Assembly (NCBI GenBank): GCA_034670405.1
Contig: JAXDDX010000010.1
Span: 4,696,501 to 4,760,500, forward strand
DNA length: 64,000 bases
DNA from: Hoplostethus atlanticus
Taxonomy: Eukaryota > Chordata > Actinopteri > Trachichthyiformes > Trachichthyidae
Reading direction: 5' to 3'
The notes under the pieces: model-generated
Told to the model about the DNA's origin: nothing
What the model saw: the letters and a program-made list of their open reading frames with translations, nothing else
Databases searched by the model: none
Made by a program: the position numbers and the translations under genes
In this document: piece after piece, positions 25,001 through 39,612 of the stretch
How positions within the stretch are numbered: position 1 is the stretch's first letter
How the letters are laid out: each line of letters opens with the position of its first letter

Positions 25001-25936
25001 ATTCACAGATTTACAGTCCAGTGTAAGAGCAGTTGTCGTGCAGAAGTAACCTATGAACAGAAATGTGTCCATGAGGTGTGTGAGGGTGGAAGCCATTACC
25101 TTCCAGATAACTCCATAGAGAGGAGCTGGAAGGTGCCGGTTGAGACCCGCTGGGAGGCGTAGCTCCTGTAGTCTTCTAGGGGCCTGACTTATCGGGCTGG
25201 AGTTGGTGTCAGAGTGCTATGGCTGGGAGTCACACACCAGCAGTGAGTTAGAGGTCTGCTGGTGAGCCGGCCATGACACCCTCCTCACAGATGACTCACT
25301 GAGGAATCAGGCTCAGAAAAAAAAGAGGATAGGTTTTAGGAGGACCAGACTTTGTTTAGAGCTAACAATGAGTGCAGTAGTACAAGGCAGGACAGGCAGG
25401 AGGTGTGACAGATGTTTCTGTATTCCCCAGAAGTTTGTTTCTTCCTCCTTTTCCATCACGTTCTGTATCTGAGCACACCCACTTTTTCAGCAACACACTT
25501 GCACAGTTACACACATTCACACCTGGGAGCAGAGTAGAGCAGGGTGAAGTGCCTTGCTCAAGGGCACCTTGATGGTAGTTGTTGAGGGATGGGAGTCCTT
25601 TGCTCATTTTTATCAGAATAAATCAGATTCCCAAACGTCATAAAATAGACCCATGAGAACTATATTTTCATATTTCAGTCACTCAACATTTCAAGTTTAA
25701 AAACGTCAGTCTTCAGTTTACAGCATATAGGCACATGTGTTTGGTGTGTATGTGTGTGTGCATGTGTGGACTGGATTGACCCAGGCAGAGGGGCGAGAGA
25801 GCTAGAGGGGTCTTTCACCCTCTCTCTCTCTCTCTTTTCCTCTTTCTAGCCCCTTCCTCGTCTCTCCCTTTTACTCCCCCACTCTCTCTTTTTCTCTTTC
25901 CATCTGTTTCTCTTTCACTCTATCTACCCCTGCATA

Positions 25937-25974
<38 letters not shown>

Positions 25975-26071
25975 CGTTAACTGTTGGAGGGTGAAGCGAG
26001 GTAACTAGGTCAGCCCCGGGTCAGTTCTAAAGCAATGTGGCGGCCGCAGTCTACGTCCAGAACATGCCTCT

Positions 26072-26127
<56 letters not shown>

Positions 26128-29100
26128 ACACACACATACACACACACATGCAGACACACACCCAAGTGCCAACACCAACATAAGATATCACACTCACAAC
26201 ATTAGTAAACACTCGCCCCTGGTACATCCACTGTCTGAAACCAGCCAGCTACCGATTGGATGGAGAAATTCCCTAGAATAGGAATATGGAAAATGAATTT
26301 GTAAATATCCAGGCCTTGAAACGTGTAAGAACTGTAACTAAAAGTCCTAAAAAGTTTGGGGAAAATATGTAATACGTAATACACATATAACCTGTCTAAC
26401 CATGTAATGAGGTTTCACCGCTGTAGGCATTTCACATATTGTCATATTTGTTGTAGCGAAGAATAATCTTCAGCTTCAGTGATGTGACCTAGCTGACAGT
26501 TTCCATTCGCTATCAGCAGACATCATACTGAACCCTGACCAGTCAAGAAATCAAAGGTGCTGCGCGTAGCATTCCAACGTCAATAAATCATTAACACATT
26601 CATTTTCAGACATTCGTATGATTACCGTAAACAAACGAGACCATCGGCGAGATGATTGGCAGCTTCTACCGGCATCCACGCTGATCACGATGTCGCAGGA
26701 AAAATCAGCCGGGTTGTTTGAAGGCACAAAACAGGAAGAGGGAGCTGTTCTTCTCACAGTGGTAGAAGGAGGAAGGAGTGAAAGAATGATGGAAAATTCA
26801 CTTCCAACATGTTTAAAGAGAAAACCTTTAACTGAAGAACACTAGCACTGATAATACCACTGGCGTGAGGTAGAGGCTATCAGCCGTGTCGACCGCGGTC
26901 TCGTTTGTTTACGGTAGTTATACCAAGCTATCGCAATTCATTTGACAGATTATTGATGTTTAAAAATGCTACACGTCGCATCTTTAAGAGCTGGAAAGAA
27001 TTGGAACCGATCAGGGAAATGATTTTGACATGTAAAATGTGTATCGTCTTCAGTGTCGGTGTCTTCTTTTGCCCCCGATTCCAAACTTTCTACCTGGGAG
27101 TTTTTTCCCTCTCCTAACTGTGTCACCGGCTGGCCAGAGGTGCTAGCTATCTCTCTGCCTGCGCCAAATGTATTTTTTTTTTCTTTTTCTCCCTTACTCT
27201 CGGAGGCCCCTGCAGTGGATCTCTGGGAGAAATGGCCTCTGTCTTTTTTTCAGTAGCTTGAACAGTAATATAGCATGTGTCAGGGAATGGAAAACAAGGC
27301 TAAAAAATATGCAGCGAGAAGCAAACTGGTGGGAATGGATGGCTGAGCCCGAGGCGGGGCCCATGGCTGCTAGCAAGGAAGGAAGTGTCTCTAATAGCCC
27401 AGCAACCCCCTCCACCCCCCTCCTCCTCCTCTCCACCCCCTTCCTCTTCTGCTTCTTCTTCATCTTCTTCTTCATCTTCTCCCAGAAGCTACTTTTTCAC
27501 TCCAATCTTGACTTCCTATTCCCTTGGAAAACTCGGCACTTGCAGGTCACCTACATACGGCTGTCGAATCCGTTGCCCCCCTTCATGTATTTATCCCACA
27601 TATATCCTGCGTTAGTGCTGTATACAGTGGCAGAAAATACCCCCCATAATGCATTTATCCCACATCTACCCTGCTAGTCCTGCAGAACATTGTTTCATTA
27701 ATGTGATACAGCCAAATTAGTGCTCAAGTGGCCAGACCATTCCTTGTAACTTCCAACGGGTGCGAAGAGAGCAAGAGTTCATTTTCTCCTAACAGTTTCC
27801 CTTGGGGTTCAGCAAGCACGCAGTTATGCACTTTTTAATCTTCCCTCTGTTCACTCTTTGTGCTTATACTAATAACAAAGCCTATCAATCTCTCTCTGCT
27901 TCCTCAGGGCATCAAGAGAGCGGGTGCTGCCTGCGGCCACGTCCGGATGCCCGTGGTGATCACGCAGTCCGTTAGAGCGCAAGGTAGGACACCGACCACC
28001 AGGAGTCTGTTCCGTTTCAGACCAACTCGGTTGCAATCCAACTTTCATGTTTTTCATTGACACTGCTTTCTTGTTGAAAAATATATATATTTTTTTTAAA
28101 CTCAGCAGCTGGCTCAATAAATGTTATGTTAAGTGCAATAGATGAAAGGTAGACTTCAGTAAATCTTCATTAGTCTCTAGTCTCAGTCGTCCATCTTGAC
28201 TCGAGTCCTCCAAGACACGTCAGTGATGTCAGCGATGGGACCAGGTCTCGCTTGAAAAAGAGCTGATTTTTAAACTCAGCCGGACCTTCTGGATAAATAA
28301 AGACTCAATGAAATGGGTTAAACAGAAGATATCCATCAGTACACGTCTAGTGCTCACTCAACAGGCTGTAGGATGTGGAAACAGGCAGGAGCCATCCAGA
28401 GAACAGGTGCTTTTTTTTTTTTTTTTTCCCCAGTCCGGTTATAAAGCATTCTCAAACATTTACACTGCTGCTTACTCACACTGATTCACAAACACTCTTC
28501 CCACAGAAGCCCACAAATATCGCCCCAACACCAGCCGGGCTCCCTTAAGAGAGCTGTGTGCTCTCAGGTGGTGTGTGTATGTATACGTGCGTGTGCGTGT
28601 GGCACGCGCGTGTGTGTGTGTGTGTGTGTACCTGTTTTTGTGTGTACGTGTTTGCTTGTGCGTGTGTGCGTGTGTGATCGGAGGTGCATACAAATTTGAT
28701 CTGCCCCCTTCCCCGAGATCGCCTGCAGTGAAAGATCTGTAGGTTGTTTTATGCCCATAAATTGGAATGCGGGGATAGTTCTAAAAATACTTTTCTTTGC
28801 CTCTCGGCTAGGAACATGCCTGTTAAAATCAAGTTTAAATTCACTCTGGCAGTCCTTGTGCCTCTCTGGAAAACGTGTCTCGGAGCAGGATGCGGTTTAG
28901 GAGTGTAAGGAGAGCCGGTGAAGCGCAGTGATATTGACAGAGCGACGCTCTCCACACCAACCTGGGGAGAGCAACAGTATCCCCCCACCCCCCCATATCC
29001 ACCCCTGTGAGGGTGACAGAGACGGTTGAAGGTAGTCGTCAGACAGGCCGAGATTTGACGCAGATACAAGGGGACACTTCAATGATAATATTACTTCTCT

Positions 29101-31122
29101 TCTGTTTTGTTTAGTTGTTTTTTTTTCTTCTTTCTTTTTTCCCTTTGCTTCATAGGCACAGTGGGGAAGGGAGCCACCATCCAAGCAGGCAAAAGTCCCA
29201 CGGGCCTGGCTGTTCAGATCTCTGGGAATCAGAAAAACAAGCTCAACGACCCCGGAGGCGGCTCTTTCAGGTACGACTCCTCTCGCCGGGAGACCGACGG
29301 TGGAGCACCTGTTGTTCTGAGCAGCCGCCACATGGGGGCAGCATTTCACTAAGATGTCTCCACATGACTACAGGCTACACTCTCAGCTAGGGCCATGAGT
29401 GTTCCCTCCCAATTGCTTGCCTGGCCGCCTGGCTGGCTGGCTGGCTGGGTGATCGGTGTTCTTTTTCTCAGCACCCACCACATAGCAACACACTGCCAGC
29501 CAATAGATCACCCTCACACCCCCATCACTGTCTCTCACACTCAGCGGGCCCTTGTGTCAGTGTCACAACTCATCGGCAGGATTGCAAATGAGCTAAATCT
29601 TAAATTGGAAATAAAGTAATTGTGTCCAGATGGTCGGAAACACTGGATGTGGTTCTGAAAATACCTTTTGGTTAAGTCAAACGTACGGTATTTCGCCCAC
29701 AGCCCTTCTCTCCCCGGCCCTGTCTCTACTTCAGCTGGGCTTTTGTCTCAGAACATAAAAGGTTCATTGCCTGCATGCCGGCCTTTGTGCGTCCATGTTT
29801 TGTGTATGTGTCTATGGGCATTTGTGTGCGCAGGCATGCAAGTGTGTGTGTGTGTGTGTGTGTGTGAGTGAGTATTGACAGGAGCAGGGGTCTGGGATGT
29901 CCCCGGTGTGACCAAGCCGGGGCAAAGACAGTGTGGGTCACATGGGCCAACGGGTTCATGATAATGGCCCCCCGTCTCCTGAGGGGAAAGGCAGCGCCCG
30001 GGGGCCCTGATTGATAAACCAATAAATCTTTAGCGATGTTGGTAATTAAGCTGTCAGGCCCGCTTGTTACTGACGACCTTTTCCCCCTGCGGTGATCTCA
30101 GTGGCCCTCCGCCCACAGAACACACTGGCTTCAACATAAGTCCCAATAATGCATCGCTCCGCTGTCACGCAAGAACCACGTCGCTGCCATGTTGGTGTTT
30201 TGTAGTTGGTAGTTTGGTGATTTACGTAGTCTACATGTGTGTGTTGAGTGAGTTAAACAACACTCGGGTCCTCAACCCTTTAGAAGTCAATTATACAGTA
30301 CATGAGCATTAATGGGTTACTTTGGTAATCGACAACTCGCACTTCTTTGAAGCTGCACCAGATAGGATTCATATTTGACTCACATTTTTTTCGATGGCTT
30401 TTAATGTGAGTGATTGAGATTGTCTTCATCTCTGTTTTATGATCTTTTTGTACTCTTCTTCAGTCAGCGTGCCTTTTAGTGTCTATACAAATTACATCAT
30501 CATCACCAGTGTGTGTTAATCTCTTCACACTCAACTGGATTTCCGTTGGTTACTGGTGTCTAAAGCAGGTCTCATACGCCGTTTAGTGTTTGCTTGCCGT
30601 TTGTCTTACCTGAGGATGTGAATGTGTTGGAAGGCGATCCACGGGCTGCCAGTGTCTCCTCACACCAGAACAACGTGAATGCACTGATTTAACCGATAAT
30701 TAGCAGGGAGCCTCTGTCTTTTCCTGTAAATCACGATGAAAAAAAAAATATATACATTTGCTCTGCGAGATTGGAAAAGTTCCAACGTGTTTCCGCTGTG
30801 ATCTTGAACGCTCACTGCACCCACTCTTCAGGGTCAAATGTATTCATAAAATGTTGCAATCTTTGCAACAAAAGACATAAATAGAGAAACCAATGATCTG
30901 AGGAACAAACAAAATGTTACATGTGAGGCCAGATCAAGAAAAAGGGAGTAATAAACTAACATCAATAGAACTGTTTCATCATTTAACCAGCCAGCACCCA
31001 CCAGCTTCTCACCCATCCAACCTGCATGGTGTCCATTGTCTTCAGCTGTAGTCAGAGTGATCTCTGTATAGCTGTCACTCTGAACTACTGGTCCCAGCGG
31101 CACAGCTGTACCACACACACAC

Positions 31123-31178
<56 letters not shown>

Positions 31179-31432
31179 GGGCTTGTGGGGTTTCCAGTGC
31201 AGCTACAGCTGTCTGTGAAAGTGTTTGTGTCTGTGTGTGTATGTATTTATGTGTGCGTGTGTGTGTGCAGTTTACAGTACAGAGTGAAAGCAGCTGTCTC
31301 TGTGCGCCCCCCCCCCCCCCCTCCTCGTCTCTCTGTAAACACCCAACATCCGCTGTAATCACAGCCGAGCCAGCCGAGGCCCTCAGCCCACTGCCAACCC
31401 CCGAGCTCAGCCTCAGTCCTGTCCTCCACGGT

Positions 31433-31470
<38 letters not shown>

Positions 31471-32449
31471 ACTAGAATACATACACACAGACACACATGG
31501 GAATTAGGGAACAAAAGTTTTTGTGCGCTGACCACTGTAGCCAGTGGATTTAAAAAAAATAATCACTGGCCATTTTCCTTCATTTACCAGCAATTCGTGT
31601 TCATGCTGTCTTGTTCGTATTTGTGGTTACATCTTTTGTTGCTCCGTAAAGCAATAAGCGATGAGCGTGTTTAGCTTAAAGCGCTTTATAAATAAATTTG
31701 AATTGATTAGAATGAAAATGTAACCTCCAAAAAAACCCGACTGGTCTAGAGACTGGGAGACCTACCAGCCACAACATAAGATTCATCAGAGAAGAATGTA
31801 TGGCTGACACACTTCATCATGTAGCCCTCTGGTGGGGCGCCCTGCCACAACTACACACTGGCTCCGAAAACAATCCAAAGAGAACGTGGGAATGGTAGCG
31901 CTCCAAAAAGAAAACGTATATAAAAAGACTTGAAGTTTACCATATATATAAACACATTTCTATATATTATTTTGATGCCAAAAGGTGTTTCGGCAAACGT
32001 CTTCATCGGAGCATCGTACATGCCCAGCCAGGTTTTACTCATGCTTGTTGATAATTACAGTGTGGGCGGTGCTGTGCCATTAAAAACAGTTGCATCTGAA
32101 CCATTTAGCAGCATTTGGCTTGTCACTAGGATTACCCCCCCCCCCCCACCCCCCCACGCCACCACTGCTGTCATCTACTTGGGTCTTCAGTGCACATGCC
32201 ATCAGCTGCCCAGTGAACTTGGCTGCCTGGTGGGGAATAGTTCTCTGGCGGTCCATGTCTCTCAGTGTGGGTGCGACGTGACTGCATGGCTCGGGTGTTA
32301 GTCACAGAGATCAGTCAGGGACCCCCGCCTGGCACAGGGGGCTTTCTCCAAGGAGGAGGGGGTTAGCGCGGGTGTGATGGGGGAGGTTTGGGGGATTTGA
32401 GTCTCATCTTTGCCTGGATGCACCCCTGCTCCCATCCATCCATCTATCT

Positions 32450-32485
<36 letters not shown>

Positions 32486-35400
32486 TCACACACATTGCCT
32501 CTAAATGGCAGCACAACCCACCCATCACCCATGGCGTGCCCTCGCTGGAATGCAAGCTTGATATGGAAACGACATGCATATGTATTCATGTGACCGCGGG
32601 CGCCATGTCCCCGAGCCAACCCAAACCAATCATTGAGAGGCTTCTCTTCCACCAGCGTGGAAGCTAATTACATCTCGGCTTTATTAGCGCAGAGGTATAG
32701 TCTGGAATATTTTGCATTTCATATCTCTTTCCCTCCTTTTAATGTCAGCCCTGTCTTTGGCTTTTTCATTTGATTTGAGCCCTGGCGAGCCCAAGAAAAA
32801 GAAACGTGATTATTGCTCAGAATATTACCCATGTTCTTGGACACTAGCTGATGTTTTTCGTGTGCGTATACAGTGGCACAAATTGTAGGAATATCACAGT
32901 CCTGCATTACTACTGCTGGTAATTCTTTCTTAAATATTACACAGTAGAAAAAAATAGAATATTGTGAAACGAAGCTCTAGTGTCTCAACCAACTAATCAC
33001 CAGACTATTCAGACTGACAGTTGATGAAGAACAAAACTTATTTTTTCCCCAACCAATTCGTCTTGGGGGTGGAATCTAATTTTTAGCAGCACTTAGCAGC
33101 AAGCATGCAGTAAAGAGTGGGGCTTCTACTGAGGCTTCATCTGTACTAAACCTATTTTTACTATAGGAAGCTTCCAGCTGATAGGTTGGTTAAAACATGC
33201 TCTGTGTGTACAGACGGAAAACTCCTGGTAATATTCAGCTGTGCTCTTATTATATGAAACACTGGCTGGATGAAGACACATCACAACACATCAACTACCT
33301 TTTAGGGAGGGACTGATAGCTAGTGAGTTAGCTTGCCTCATGCTTTGGAGCCTGCCATATATCAGAAACCTATGAATTGTTAAGAAGTTAATAGCCTTTC
33401 TAGATAAACTGAAGCTGTGATAAAAAGTCCCATTGTCTCTATTCTCATGGTTTGATGCTAAGACAACGCAGCTTAGCTACCTAGCTATCCTTCAGATGTC
33501 AAAGAATGGCATGTTGTAACTTTGTGCTAACATACTCTGGTGAATATTTTCATGAAAATGCTGAGTTACATTGTCTAACCTAGCAGATAGATTGGTACAT
33601 CTGAACTAAGGTAAAAAAAAATAATTCAATGTTAACAAATAAATTGTTGACTTAATTAAATGGTGCTGCTTCCTCCTGCCAGCTGCTACACAGTGCTGCT
33701 GCACTGTTTCTATTTTAACAGCATCCATATTATATAGCAATACCTCCACACACTGTGTTAATACATGTCGCACCCTTACGCACATCGTGACCTTTCATAG
33801 TGTGAAGTCATGTGCTGCACTTCTGACTTCACCAAAAATAGAAACATGTTATACTTTTTGGTGGTTCTCGTCAACGTTCACGCAGCTTTTAGTGTCAAGA
33901 CAGGTGACACGTAAAATGAGCTAATTGGCTGAGAGTGATTGCTTACTTTTGAGTTTTTACTAATCAATCACTTTTCCCCCCTAAAGCTATATAGTTCTAA
34001 ACTGTGCAAGTAGCAACATCTCTTGTGCACCTGAGTGAACAACGCCTAAGGCATGCTTATATTTAGGACAGGTCAAGTTATCCATGAGGACGTGATGATG
34101 AAAGGTGTACAGCCTGAGGTGGAGGGGAGGGTATAATCCCATGCATCCATGCTTGTGTTGTTGGGTAGATTCTCTCTGTGAAGGCATAATTAGACTCAGC
34201 GCTGGAGGAGAGGAGGAGACGAGAGGAGGAGAGGAGGAGAGGAGAGGAGGTAGAGGTGTACATGGTTCAGGGAGCTACTCTAATCGTCTTTGTCAACCTC
34301 CCACCGTGGTGTCAAGTTTCATATCGGCTTACTGTGGCCTTGCCAAGGAGCAGGAAGGCCTCAGCGGGGTGGAGTTGGCTGATGGTGTGGTGCACACACA
34401 GGCGCCCGGGACGACTCGGGGGCCAGCACTGCACACACGCACGCTCTGTCACAACCAGCGACTGTAATGACTGTGGAGGCGGGCCAGTGAGGGGCGAGGG
34501 GCCACTCTGTGTGTGTCCTGTGGTTCTTTGTTCCCTCCGTCAGCACCACTGAGAGGCTCCGCTGCTCGCTGCGGGCCACTCCTGTAAGTGTAACACGTCA
34601 CCGCTCGGCTAACGTCAGTCACCGAGCACAGTGAATGTACAGGAATTTGTCTCGGTGACACTAGTGCAGAGAAGGATGACAACTGACGGAGGAAGTTGCA
34701 AAGCGTTTACAAACTGCACCCACCATCCCTACCCATATGTAAGAAAACGTAAATAGTGTGAAGTCGGCGTTAGGCTCGTGAGAAATGACCAAGGCATCAG
34801 GAAAATATATATTGCTGAGTGCAGCACAGCGGTCTCTAAATAGAGTTTGTTGACATTAGTATATAGCCAGATTCATCACAGAGCAGAGCCAATCCTCAGG
34901 AGCATCCTTACCAGCTAGCCTCCGTCCAAATGCTCTTTATCTCCCTGTCTCACTGTGCGCCGACACAAATAAACCCCCGGAATGGGACTTTTGTATCATT
35001 ATGACATTATGTGGCCTTCTGTCACCACAGAACTAAAGCACAATTTCAGCCACGCAAATATTTAGGAATAAAATGGGATTGCTGAGGCATTTTCAAGGAG
35101 AAATCAGTGATCATGTGGAGACATGAATGCTGATACTGAGTCGGAGTTGGCTTACAAGGCAAGTCCTCCACGTCCAAAATGAATTCTTTATATACAGTAT
35201 TTATATAACAAAGTGGACAGGAAAGAGAAAACATAGGACCTGGAACATGGTTATTGAAAAAGTAAACAACATATCAGCCTAGACCTGACGAAGGCCTAAC
35301 GTGGCTTTATATTGTTTAGACCGGATGTGTGTATAATTACTACTACAGTGACAAACAATTTGCACTTAGCCTAGTTCTTTACTAAAAAGGGTCTACTTAG

Positions 35401-38238
35401 GGATGTAGTATTTACCAAGATAATTAATCAGGCTATTGTGTTAGTGTGTAGGTGACCCCACTTCTTTCACCTCAGTGTACCAAACAAAGACCCTCTGGGC
35501 TGAAATCTGAAAGGCCCAATGAATCACTGCAGTGTGGCGCCCCCTCTGTTTCTTTATTCAACTTTTTTTTCACTCCGATTTTTTGATGCAAGGATTGACA
35601 GCATATAACAGCTAAACATGTTTTACATTTCATCAAGTCAAAATTTCTTTTTAACTTTGACTTTTCAAAAAAAACCCTCTGTTTAAGTAATTTTAGTTTA
35701 CTTAAGTTTACTTAAGTTACTTAAGTCCAGGGACAGGGGTCCCAACCACTTCAACACCACTTGGCACTCCAAGCAGGGGTGCCACTAGCTAAAAAGAGGA
35801 ATACCTTCAGGGGGTCGGGAAGAGGGCCCTTAAGACTGGCAAGGTGATCTATTAGATTCATCGTGGGCCTTGTCAGGCCTAGAACTCCTAGCGGTGCCCC
35901 TGACAGCAAGTCAAACTAACAAGAATGCTATCCTAAAATATGGTCTGATCTTCAACTAAGTCATAAAATAGATAAACACAATGTGATTTAACAAATAACA
36001 CACAAAAAAATTATTTTCCATGTCATTATTGAACATATTGTTCTAACATTAACAGCTTGGACTGGAAAAAGTACGTGAACCATGAGATTAAGTAACTGGT
36101 GGAGCCTCCTTTAGCATCAATAACCTCAACCAATCGTTTCCTGTAGTTGCTGATCAGTGTTTCGGTAATGTGATTGTGTTTAGGTAATTTAAAAGGGTTC
36201 ACAAACTTTTTCTCACAACTGTACATGGTAGAGTTTGTGACATATTTCTAAACCAGATGATAGTGTATTCCAGTGTACCCCACTGGATTTTGCTAATCTT
36301 CCATGTCTCGTGTTTCAGGGACGATGACGACATCAACGACGTGGCCTCCATGGCCGGTGTGAACCTGAATGAGGAGAGCGCTCGAATCCTGGCCACGAAC
36401 TCAGAGCTGGTGGGAATGCAGATCCGCTCCTGTAAAGACGAGGCCTTCCTGCACCCAGGCTTGCTCCACCGACGCATTTTGGAAACAGGTGAAACAAGCA
36501 AGCCCCACCCCTCACACACTGTAACATGTTGCTATGGCAATGAGAGGATGCAGTGTTGTTGCAGGACTGACAATAAAAGGGAACATTTCTACGTCTATCT
36601 CTATTCTACCCCCCCCCCAAAAAAAAAAAAAAAATCTTTTACTTTTGGAAAATCCAGGCCAGGCTGTATTAGTGGTGAAAGCATTATCTGTTGTCTTTTG
36701 TGTTTCATGATGTCTCGTGTTGTTTTCTGCATTTGTGCTGTCATCACTAAAGACAGTTCTTTCCTTCAGTGGTTCAGGCCAAGCGTTTTCTTGTTTGGCC
36801 TCAGTTTAAATTTGATACACTTAACAATTCTTTCACCTCCTTTAATGAATTCCTCAGTGGCTGTCTGAACTCACTCAACCCCAGGCACGCGCATAAATAC
36901 TTTATGGGCTTGTCTTTTGAAGGCTGGCTGTCAGATTGTCCTCTGGACTAAGGGAACACAGTTTAGAGGAACGGGACTCGGCAGCGAGATTGTGATTCTT
37001 TATCTCTTTCTAGTGGATCCTGACACGTCGGTAGTGTACGTTGTTGTGTGTGCTAATCGATGCAGTCGGGGAGGTCTTGTTTTCGTTTGGACGTTCACAC
37101 CAGAGTGATCGCGTCTTCATTGCCCTCTTTGCTACCAGCGGTAGCACGGTACATTTAATTGCTTGCGATCCATTTTTAGTTCTTGCTGCACAGTGTGGCG
37201 AACCTGTGAAAAAGGATAATGAGCATTATTACTCTAAATAAAACTGTCCTTAGCATCTCTCCCATGCGCGTTGGATCAAAAAACGCACGGTGTAATTCCA
37301 CGTGACGGCGAGTCTCGCGCCCTCGTCTCGTTTTATCTCAATTAAAGTATCTTGGCTGTAGCAGGGAGGCCCGAGGGTCGTGTTTCGTTACGTGGTACCT
37401 CGGCGTGGTTGTTATCCCGTCACCGTAGGGCGCGAGGCGTGTTTAAAAATGTAAATCTTTCCTCCGGGGGGCGCACAGCGTGTTGCAGGGCAGGAGGCCG
37501 GGGCGCCCCCTGCTGGGCAAGTGGCATTTGCTCGGCTTTGTTGTGTCAGTGATTGGCCTCGCCGCACTCCCAGCTGACAGCAGTCCGAGGGAGGCTCCCC
37601 CGGCCTGCCAGCTCCACTCAATCAGAAAGCCTCGGCTGCTCCTCTTCACTGTGCAAACACCGGGTTCGACCCTACCTACTCCCCCCTGAACCTCCCCCCT
37701 GACCCTTGTCCCCCACAAATAGGTGGATGCCAGGGCTGGGTGAGGTAAGTCCCCGCACTCCAGCCTGTGTCCTTCAGGGTTTTGTTTTTTCCCCCCAAAT
37801 ACTGAATTAAAGGAAAGGCGGTGATTCACTCTTTCTCTCTCTCTTTCCATGTTTTTTTCTCTTCCTCTTTCTGTCCACCTTTTTTACGTATTGAATCAGA
37901 GATGGCCTGGTTCCCTCTCTTTCTCTCCCCTCTCTATCTTTCTTTCTCTTCCTCCTTCTCTGTCTCTTGTTTCCTCTCCTCTTATTAATCCCCTCTAACT
38001 ACACACACACTCCTGCCCCCCTCCCCATCCTCTCCCTCCCCTCATAATTCTTCAGGCTTGTCCTTGAGCTGGGATAGGGGGGGGGGGAGCAGTTTTATGT
38101 GTGAAGCTGCAACACCCCCCTCCCTCCCCAACCCACATCTCAGGGACCAGAACACAGGCACAGCTGGAGCTCTCTAGAAAAGCTCCTCAAAGTAAATGAT
38201 AGTCCACTCGTACCTCAAAGGTCCAGCTCTGCAGAGAT

Positions 38239-38269
<31 letters not shown>

Positions 38270-39579
38270 CACACAAATGTGCACACACAGACAGATACAC
38301 ACGAGCAAGGACACAGGCACACAAACACAAGTTTCTATGTGCTGCACGTCCACTCTTAAATAAATACAGAGCAGAATTAGCGTCGTATCTGCTTCACTTA
38401 ACACAATCATGTCCCTGAACGGTTCATTTCCTCTTGTCCTTTTTCTTATTCTGCCCATTTATAGTTTCAGGACTTTGATTATCTGTGCTCAGTTGGAAGA
38501 GGCTGCTTTTGATAGCTTTGTGTCTTTATGTTGGCTTTTAAATTGATCTTAAGTCCGATTCCAGGTAGCATTAAAAAAAAGTCTGAAAAAGTCTTAAATT
38601 TGGCTTCCTAGGCACAGCTCAGCAAGATAGGCTAGTCAGACAGCAGATTGGGCTAACGTAAGGTAAAACATGGTGGTTCAAGGTGGATCCCAAGGCAGGG
38701 TATCTTAGCGGATCATCGGGTTGTGCTCACATCGTCGTCAGGTTGACTCTCACTTAAGTGGTTCTGTGTAGCTCAATGGGTAGACCATGGCACTGGGTTA
38801 GGGGTTCAACTCCCTCTGGAACCCACCAAACGTCACCCGTCATCCTCTCTTCCCTAACCCTAACAAACCCTCCACGCTAAACTACTACATGAAGCAGAAA
38901 TGGCATCAGAATAACCTTAAAAGGAGAAACTAAAATGAGTTTTAAGGCACTTTCATACATGCCGGCTGTTGTTTTTTCAGGTGAAGGGTAATGATCTGTA
39001 TCGGTCGAAAGGGTGAAGAATGTGTTTTTGCTCACAGAGACGTGGCTCTCCCAGGCTCAAGCTTTCTCTGAAATATTAATATTCCTCAAAAAAGATCTTA
39101 TTTTTCAGGAAGCAGAAGCCTGTTAGTGTTTTCTCTCTTACCTTTTGACATCGCCACATGTGTTTTCACTCTCATTATCAGGGTAACGGAGCTCCCTACA
39201 TCCATTTGGAGGCGTGAGCTGCTGAGGAGTATATGTATTGTACAGCTGGTTTAAATAATTGGTGTGGTTTACTTAAAAGGGTGCCAGAGAGAAAATTATG
39301 TTAATGGCATAATTTAAAAGGAAGTTGAAAACAGATAGTAGCCCCGCCAAAGTCCTCAGATGAGTTTCGCTCCGAGGAAACTAAATTATCCTCTTCCTTC
39401 GACTGGAGATGGTCAATGTCGTTTACACACATGGGGGAGCTTAGCCGGTGAAGCCACACCGGAATTTGCACTAAGACTGTGAAACAAATTAACTTGGCTC
39501 TGCGATGAGACTATTTCAGGGAGTTAATCGCACATACTAATCCAGACAGTTGCTCTTGTATGAATGTGTGTGTGTGTGC

Positions 39580-39612
<33 letters not shown>

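Larger units (their letters stand above)
24373..27907 (+). other. taf4 intron 6
   Basis: 3535 nt. It contains an (AGCTAAC)n heptamer repeat (24717-24748), a SINE piece on the minus strand (about 25537-25600), CT-rich blocks with two perfect (CT)n runs (about 25938-25970 and 26075-26124), and a MITE with long inverted ends (26551-26987). I found no extra taf4 exon, though mammalian TAF4 has more sequence at this protein position. Confidence 0.75.
29271..36318 (+). other. taf4 intron 8 (7.0 kb)
   Basis: Contains (GT)n at 29839-29866, (CA)n at 31112-31173, 31435-31468 and 32454-32482, a retroposon-like tail at about 31668-31712 (AAAGCGCTTTATAAATAAA), a short repeat copy at 34621-34680, a purine GGAGA block at 34200-34255, and a Tc1-like remnant (about 35935-36232). 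Stretch 32500-32835 is repeat-poor and rich in TAATTA-like words; see findings. Confidence 0.75.

Noticed and set aside
36257-36868. 203-codon plus-strand frame continuous through exon 9
   Set aside because: Only 36319-36488 is exon; the rest is intron on both sides of good splice sites.
38755-38835. Possible tRNA gene
   Set aside because: Box A- and box B-like words are present but no full acceptor stem or cloverleaf; it matches the fish SINE heads elsewhere in the window.
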